From the NCBI GenBank assembly GCA_012798435.1, contig JAAZNF010000109.1, positions 1 through 64,000 on the forward strand: a DNA stretch of 64,000 bases, written 5' to 3'. This DNA comes from Myxococcales bacterium. GTDB lineage: Bacteria; Myxococcota; B64-G9. Positions 60,021 to 64,000 of the stretch are shown here, one piece after another. The position numbers and the translations under genes are program-made. Each line of letters starts with the position of its first letter. The first letter of the stretch is position 1. Below the pieces are notes generated by a model. The model did no database searches. It was not told the origin of the DNA and was given only the letters and a program-made list of their open reading frames with translations.

Positions 60021-61484
60021 ATGAAGCGGACGGTCTCGTACATTGGCCTGGGTGCCGCGTTTCTCCTCCAGGCGTTGAGCCTCTCCTGCAGCAGCGGCGG
60101 TGGTTGCAAGAACGACGCCGATTGCCCCGGCCTGGAGCGATGCCTGGACGGGAGCTGCAAGTTGCCGACGGATCCCTGCGCTGGCGTGAGCTGTCCGCCG
60201 GGCCAGGTGTGCGCCAAGGGCCAATGCCTCCCCGCGGGCACCGACTCCGACGGCGACGGCTTTTCGGTGCAAAACGACTGCGACGACGACGATGCGGCGA
60301 TTCACCCTGGCGCGGCCGAGCGCTGCAACCAGAAGGACGACGACTGCGACGGCAAGACCGACGAGGAAGGCGTCTGCCATCCCCCGTGCTCGCCCGCCGC
60401 CGAGCTGCCGTCGCAGGCCAACCCGCCCTTCCCGTGCGACGAAAGGACCGCCTGCGATCTGTGCGCGAGCTTCGCGGGCCAGGAGTACTTCTGCCGCAGC
60501 ATCCAGGGAGAGCCCTTCGACTTCGTGGCCCTGCCCGACGGCGCGGCTTGCGTTCCGGCGCGCCAGTGCCAGCGCATGCGCTGCGCCTCCTCGGTGCTGC
60601 ATTGCAGCGTCTCGGGCGGCGGCTGGGTGGAGGGCGACATCCCCACCTCGGAGAGCGAGGTGTGCGACGGGCTCGACAACGACTGCGACGGCAACCGTGA
60701 CGAGGCCGGCGCCGAGCAGAGCTGCGCCCCCCGCGAGGGTGCCCGGGCCCTGTGCGTGGCCGGGCAGTGCGCCTACCAGTGTCTGCCGGGGCGGCACGAG
60801 TGCGGCGAGCGCTGTCTGCCCGACGACGCGGTGGAGAGCTGCGGCGAGCGCTGCGATCCCTGCCCGGCCCCGGCCAACGCCACCGCCCTGTGCGTGGGCG
60901 GGCGCTGCGAGTTCGAGTGCCAGAGCGGCTACGTCCGGCAGGTGGATCGTTGCAGCGCCTGCGTCACGAACGACTTTTGCGGCACGAGCTGCGAGCCGTG
61001 CGCTTCGGGCCTCGAGTGCTGCACGAGCTCGTGCGTCAACCTGGCCTCCGACCCGCAGAACTGCGGCGCCTGCAACGCCCGCTGCAGCGGAGCCGACGAC
61101 ATCTGCTGCGGCGGCGAAGGGTGCTGCCCATCGACGCACCCCACCTGCTGCCCGGGCTCCTGCTGCGTCGCGGGCGGCCTGTGCTGCCCGGACGGCGGTT
61201 GCTGCGCCTCTCCCAACAACGTGTGCTGTGGGCCCGGCTGCTGCCCCGACGGCACGAGCTGCTGCAACGCCCAGTATTGCTGCACCTCGGACCGGCCGAC
61301 CTGTTGTCCCAACGGCTGCTGCCCGGCGGGCAACCAGTGCTGCGGTCAGTACTGCTGTGCAGCCTCCGACACCTGTTGCCCCGAGACGTGCTGCCCGCCC
61401 GAGTACCCGGTGTGCTGCGGCGCGGGTTGCTGTCCCGCCGGCTACGCCTGTTGCCAGAACAACACCGCCTGTTGCCCGGTGTGA
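60021..61484 (+). CDS. Cys-rich lipoprotein with MopE-like repeats and a cysteine-pair ladder
   Basis: A 487-residue exported lipoprotein. The signal sequence ends in LSLSC (Cys23). Cys-rich disulphide modules (about 28-75) precede a MopE-type acidic repeat (DSDGDGFSVQNDCDDDDAAI, then DDDCDGKTDEEGVC). A further CDGLDNDCDGNRDEAG unit lies near 215. From about residue 360 to the end the sequence contains about twenty CC pairs spaced 3 to 6 residues apart (CCGGEGCCPSTHPTCCPGSC and so on). This resembles granulin repeats, whose stacked hairpins are joined by ladder-like disulphides. It is probably a very rigid rod on the cell surface. It follows a -10 element by 6 nt. Confidence 0.85.
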   Translation: MKRTVSYIGLGAAFLLQALSLSCSSGGGCKNDADCPGLERCLDGSCKLPTDPCAGVSCPPGQVCAKGQCLPAGTDSDGDGFSVQNDCDDDDAAIHPGAAERCNQKDDDCDGKTDEEGVCHPPCSPAAELPSQANPPFPCDERTACDLCASFAGQEYFCRSIQGEPFDFVALPDGAACVPARQCQRMRCASSVLHCSVSGGGWVEGDIPTSESEVCDGLDNDCDGNRDEAGAEQSCAPREGARALCVAGQCAYQCLPGRHECGERCLPDDAVESCGERCDPCPAPANATALCVGGRCEFECQSGYVRQVDRCSACVTNDFCGTSCEPCASGLECCTSSCVNLASDPQNCGACNARCSGADDICCGGEGCCPSTHPTCCPGSCCVAGGLCCPDGGCCASPNNVCCGPGCCPDGTSCCNAQYCCTSDRPTCCPNGCCPAGNQCCGQYCCAASDTCCPETCCPPEYPVCCGAGCCPAGYACCQNNTACCPV

Positions 61485-61523
61485 GCGCGCCCGCCGGGTT
61501 CGCCCCGGCCCGCAAGGAGACCC

Positions 61524-62846
61524 ATGGCCCACCTCGGAATGAAACCCGCCTACCTCGCCCTGCAACAACGCCTCGACCGCATGCCCATCGGCGCCCCGCC
61601 GCGACGCGAGTTCTTCGAGCTGCTCGAGACCCTGTTTTCGGAGGAGGACTGCCGGGTGGCGGCCGCCATGCCCATGATCCCCTCCAGCGCCGCCAAGGTG
61701 GCCCGGCGGGCGGGCCTGAGCGAGGACGCCTGCCGCCGCGTCCTCGAGTCGCTGGTCCCCCGCGGCCTGGTGGTGGACCTTCCCCGGCCCGACGGGAGCG
61801 TGCTCTACCATCTCAACCCCGCGGTGATCGGCTTCTTCGAGTTCACCATGATGCGGGTGCGGGACGATATCGACCAGAAACACGCCGCCCAGCTCATGGT
61901 CCGCTACCTCCACGATGACCCGTCGCTCGGGTTTTTCCGCATGGTGGCCGAGGCGGACACCTTCTTGGCCCGGCCGCTGGTCCACGAGGACGCGCTGGAG
62001 CCGGAGGTGGAGAGCCAGGTGCTGGACTACGAGAGGGCCTCGGCCATCATCGAGTCGGCCGTAAGCTTCGGCGAGGGCCTGTGCCACTGCCGCCACGTCA
62101 AGGAGCACCTCGGCGCTCCCTGCCGGCTCCCGCGCGACATGTGCCTCAGCCTGGGCTTCGGGGCGGACTACCTGGTGCGCGCCGGCCTGGCCCGGCGCAT
62201 CGACAAGGCCCGCGCCCTGGAGGTCCTGGCCTTCGCCCGCGAGCACGACATGGTGCAGATGGCCGACAACGTGCAGCACCGCCCGACCTTCATCTGCAAC
62301 TGCTGCGCCTGTTGCTGCGAGATGCTGCACGGCCTGCGCGCGCTCTCGGACACCCGGCGCCTGGTGACCTCCAACTACGTGGCCACCATCGACCTGGAGC
62401 GCTGCAACGGCTGCGGCCGCTGCGAGAAGGTATGCCCGGTGCGCGTCATCGACCGGGTGCCGGCGGCCGGCTCGCGCAGCCAGCCGCGACGGCGCAGCGT
62501 GGCGCGGGTGAACGGCGCGCTGTGCCTCGGCTGCGGCGTGTGCCACCGCCACTGCCAGAGCGGCGCCATCCGCCTATCTCCCATCGGCGAGCGGGTGCTC
62601 ACCCCGAAGAACGCCATCGAGAAGATGGTGCTGCAGGCGCTCGAGCGCGGCAAGCTCCAGCACCTGTTGTTCGATGGGCAGGCGCTCTCCCACCGTGCGC
62701 TCAACCTGTTTTTCGGCGTCCTGCTCTCCCTGCCGCCGGCCAAGAAGGTCCTGGCCCGGCGCCAGCTCCGCAGCCGCTTCGTGCGCCTGCTGCTCGAGGG
62801 CTTCTCCCGCACGGGCCGGGCGAAGAACGTCCCGCGCGAGCTGTGA
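61524..62846 (+). CDS. Multi-cluster 4Fe-4S protein with N-terminal winged-helix-like domain
   Basis: A 440-residue cytoplasmic protein. Residues about 20-110 look like a winged-helix unit (MPMIPSSAAKVARRAGLSED, VLESLVPRGLVVDL). A Cys-rich middle carries CHCRHVKEHLGAPC near 194 and CNCCACCCE near 259. Two ferredoxin motifs follow, CNGCGRCEKVCP (about 294-305) and CLGCGVCHRHCQ (about 335-346), enough for two [4Fe-4S] clusters plus others. It may be a redox partner or redox-sensing regulator; proteins of this type occur in sulphate reducers and other anaerobes. No DNA-binding evidence beyond the fold guess. ATG 61524 has AGGAG upstream, 39 bases after the CC-ladder gene. Confidence 0.82.
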   Translation: MAHLGMKPAYLALQQRLDRMPIGAPPRREFFELLETLFSEEDCRVAAAMPMIPSSAAKVARRAGLSEDACRRVLESLVPRGLVVDLPRPDGSVLYHLNPAVIGFFEFTMMRVRDDIDQKHAAQLMVRYLHDDPSLGFFRMVAEADTFLARPLVHEDALEPEVESQVLDYERASAIIESAVSFGEGLCHCRHVKEHLGAPCRLPRDMCLSLGFGADYLVRAGLARRIDKARALEVLAFAREHDMVQMADNVQHRPTFICNCCACCCEMLHGLRALSDTRRLVTSNYVATIDLERCNGCGRCEKVCPVRVIDRVPAAGSRSQPRRRSVARVNGALCLGCGVCHRHCQSGAIRLSPIGERVLTPKNAIEKMVLQALERGKLQHLLFDGQALSHRALNLFFGVLLSLPPAKKVLARRQLRSRFVRLLLEGFSRTGRAKNVPREL

Positions 62847-62875
62847 GCCGATTGACAAGGCCGCCCGCCGTGCCC

Positions 62876-63829
62876 ATGCTGCCGGAGATGCAGGCCGTCC
62901 ACCTTCTTCTTTTCCTGCTGCTTCCGGCCGTGGTGACGGCCGGGGACGAGCTGCCCCGGCGCTCGGTTCATGGCGCGCTCGTCTTTCAACACACAGAAGG
63001 TCTGGATGCGCTGGCCGCCGACCTGGCGGGCGCAGTCCAGGACACCGTCCGCGACATGAGCGTGGAGCTGGGGGAAGCCGCCCGCGGGCCGGTGCGCGTG
63101 CTGCTGGCCACCGAACGCGCGGCGCTGGAGCGGGCCGCGCCGGTTCCGATCCGCATGCCGGCCTGGGCCGCGGGGATGGCCCTGCCGCGCCAGGGCGTGG
63201 TGTTGTTGTTCGTGGGCGGCGGCCGGCCCCTCGACGAGGTGCGCAAGACCTTCCTCCACGAGTACGCCCACGTGGGATTGCACCGCGCCGCTCCCGGCGC
63301 GCGCCTGCCGCGCTGGTTCCAGGAAGGGTACGCCATGTACCGCGCCGGCGAGTGGAACTTCCAGCGTTCGGCCACGCTCGGCCGCGGCGTGCTCTCCGGC
63401 CGGCTGTACTCGCTGGAGGCGCTCACCGAGCGCTTCCCCGGCGAGGGCGACGACGTCGAGCTGGCCTACGCCCAGAGCATCGACTTCGTGGGGTTCTTGC
63501 TGTCGCGTCACGGCGCGCCGGCCTTCGCCGACGCGCTGTCGCGGCTCGCTCGTGGCGAGGCCTTCCTGTCGGCGCTGGAGGAGGCCTACGACAAGCCGCT
63601 TGCCGTGCTCGAGGACGAGTGGCGCGCCGATCTCAAGTCGCGCTTCACCTGGTTTTCTGTGCTCGCCACCACCAGCGTGGTGTGGATCGCCGCGAGCTTG
63701 ATCTTTGTGCTGGCCTACCTGCGCCGCCGGCGCGCGCGACGGCGCGCCATGGAGGCCATGGAGGACGACCCGGGGTGGATCGAGCCGCCACCGGACGGCC
63801 CGCCCGGCCCGCCACCGCTCTTGCACTGA
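62876..63829 (+). CDS. Membrane-anchored HExxH peptidase-like protein
   Basis: A 317-residue protein. A signal peptide or first helix covers about 6-23 (AVHLLLFLLLPAVVTAG). TFLHEYAHVGLH (about 124-135) is the zinc-binding HExxH helix, and WFQEGYAMYRAGEW supplies the downstream Glu of the gluzincin (peptidase MA-like) group. A second membrane helix near 263-282 (VLATTSVVWIAASLIFVLAYL) and an Arg cluster anchor the C terminus, so the protease domain faces the periplasm. The substrate is unknown. ATG 62876 is chosen because it gives a normal signal peptide; GTG 62843, overlapping the previous stop, and ATG 62888 are alternatives. Confidence 0.8.
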   Translation: MLPEMQAVHLLLFLLLPAVVTAGDELPRRSVHGALVFQHTEGLDALAADLAGAVQDTVRDMSVELGEAARGPVRVLLATERAALERAAPVPIRMPAWAAGMALPRQGVVLLFVGGGRPLDEVRKTFLHEYAHVGLHRAAPGARLPRWFQEGYAMYRAGEWNFQRSATLGRGVLSGRLYSLEALTERFPGEGDDVELAYAQSIDFVGFLLSRHGAPAFADALSRLARGEAFLSALEEAYDKPLAVLEDEWRADLKSRFTWFSVLATTSVVWIAASLIFVLAYLRRRRARRRAMEAMEDDPGWIEPPPDGPPGPPPLLH

Positions 63830-63849
63830 CGGCCAGCGACGCGGACAAT
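63821..63849 (+). promoter_or_regulatory. Promoter of the last, partial gene
   Basis: TTGCAC (63821-63826), a 17-nt spacer and GACAAT (63844-63849). The transcript would start next to ATG 63857. Confidence 0.45.
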
Positions 63850-63856
63850 GTCGCCC

Positions 63857-64000
63857 ATGGAATCCGCCGCGCAGTTTCTAGAACGCGCCGGGTTGTCGTT
63901 CGGCCTGCCGCGGGAGCGGCTGGAAGCCCTGTGCCGCCTCTCCGAGGAGGCCGGTACGCTCGGCGAGCTGCTGAGACATCCCGAGGCGACCGATGCGTCC
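63857..64000 (+). CDS. Start of an unidentified gene (cut by window end)
   Basis: The first 48 codons are visible: MESAAQFLERAGLSFGLPRE, then a helical Leu/Glu/Arg-rich stretch (ERLEALCRLSEEAGTLGELL). The frame is open to the window edge with normal codon use. ATG 63857 fits the promoter directly upstream; the in-frame ATG at 63848 overlaps the -10. The family is not recognisable from this fragment. Confidence 0.6.
   Translation, partial: MESAAQFLERAGLSFGLPRERLEALCRLSEEAGTLGELLRHPEATDAS

Overview
The window looks like a piece of chromosome from a GC-rich, Gram-negative deltaproteobacterium, probably Myxococcota-like. Support for this: numerous lipoproteins and outer-membrane barrels; several proteins ending in a hydrophobic stretch plus an Arg cluster (MYXO-CTERM-like tails); MopE-type acidic Cys repeats; a PilZ protein; DUF1844 and DUF3467 proteins; a very long TPR protein; and strong GC bias at third codon positions. 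This lineage call is an inference from gene content, not from a marker gene. No prophage, CRISPR array, restriction system or transposase was recognised.

Layout. 1-4 kb: the 3' half of an initiator tRNA with its terminator, a small membrane protein, a secreted Cys-containing protein, a crotonase-family enzyme, a PilZ protein and a secreted CSTSSDC-repeat protein. 4-9 kb: a GH25 lysozyme-like lipoprotein (minus), an AT-rich gap, a HesB-like gene with an in-frame TGA that is best read as selenocysteine, a MopE-like lipoprotein and a barrel protein. 9-15 kb: a tight run of Clp-type AAA+ ATPase, receiver-PAS protein, zinc-ribbon protein and a PilB/GspE-like protein whose catalytic motifs have all decayed, facing a helical-repeat protein. 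15-21 kb: miaA, a YgiQ-type radical SAM gene and an OPT transporter. 21-26 kb: a lower-GC lipoprotein gene behind a long palindrome, and a glcD-glcF-like oxidase pair (minus). 26-38 kb: a small barrel, a 1,729-residue modular surface protein, an HtrA-like lipoprotein that has lost catalytic His and Ser, a minus-strand set (DUF1844, small protein, PAP2, YggS), an alpha/beta hydrolase, a BRCT protein and an MBL-fold hydrolase. 38-48 kb: a beta-helix lipoprotein and a three-gene glycan operon made of multidomain fusions, divergent from an acyltransferase. 48-64 kb: a degenerate receiver protein, tRNA-Gly and tRNA-Cys, DUF3467, the 1,992-residue TPR protein, zinc-ribbon membrane protein, lipoprotein, RluA-type pseudouridine synthase, zinc-ribbon thioredoxin, ferredoxin-nitroreductase, a cysteine-pair-ladder lipoprotein, a 4Fe-4S protein with an N-terminal winged-helix-like part, a membrane-anchored HExxH peptidase and the start of one more gene.

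How the genes fit together. Much of the window is about the cell envelope and surface: lipoproteins, Cys-rich secreted proteins, barrels and glycan assembly. A recurrent theme is the retained fold with lost catalysis (PilB-like, HtrA-like, one receiver). Six copies of a short GGGGCCTGTCCCC palindrome sit only in intergenic gaps of the left 26 kb and look like a REP-type dispersed repeat.

Most notable finding: the HesB-like gene at 6060-6383. UGA replaces the conserved Cys, the frame continues in family-typical sequence, and a hairpin with a G-containing apical loop lies about 25 nt downstream, as expected for a bacterial SECIS element. HesB-like selenoproteins are a known family; the gene would be missed or split by automatic annotation.
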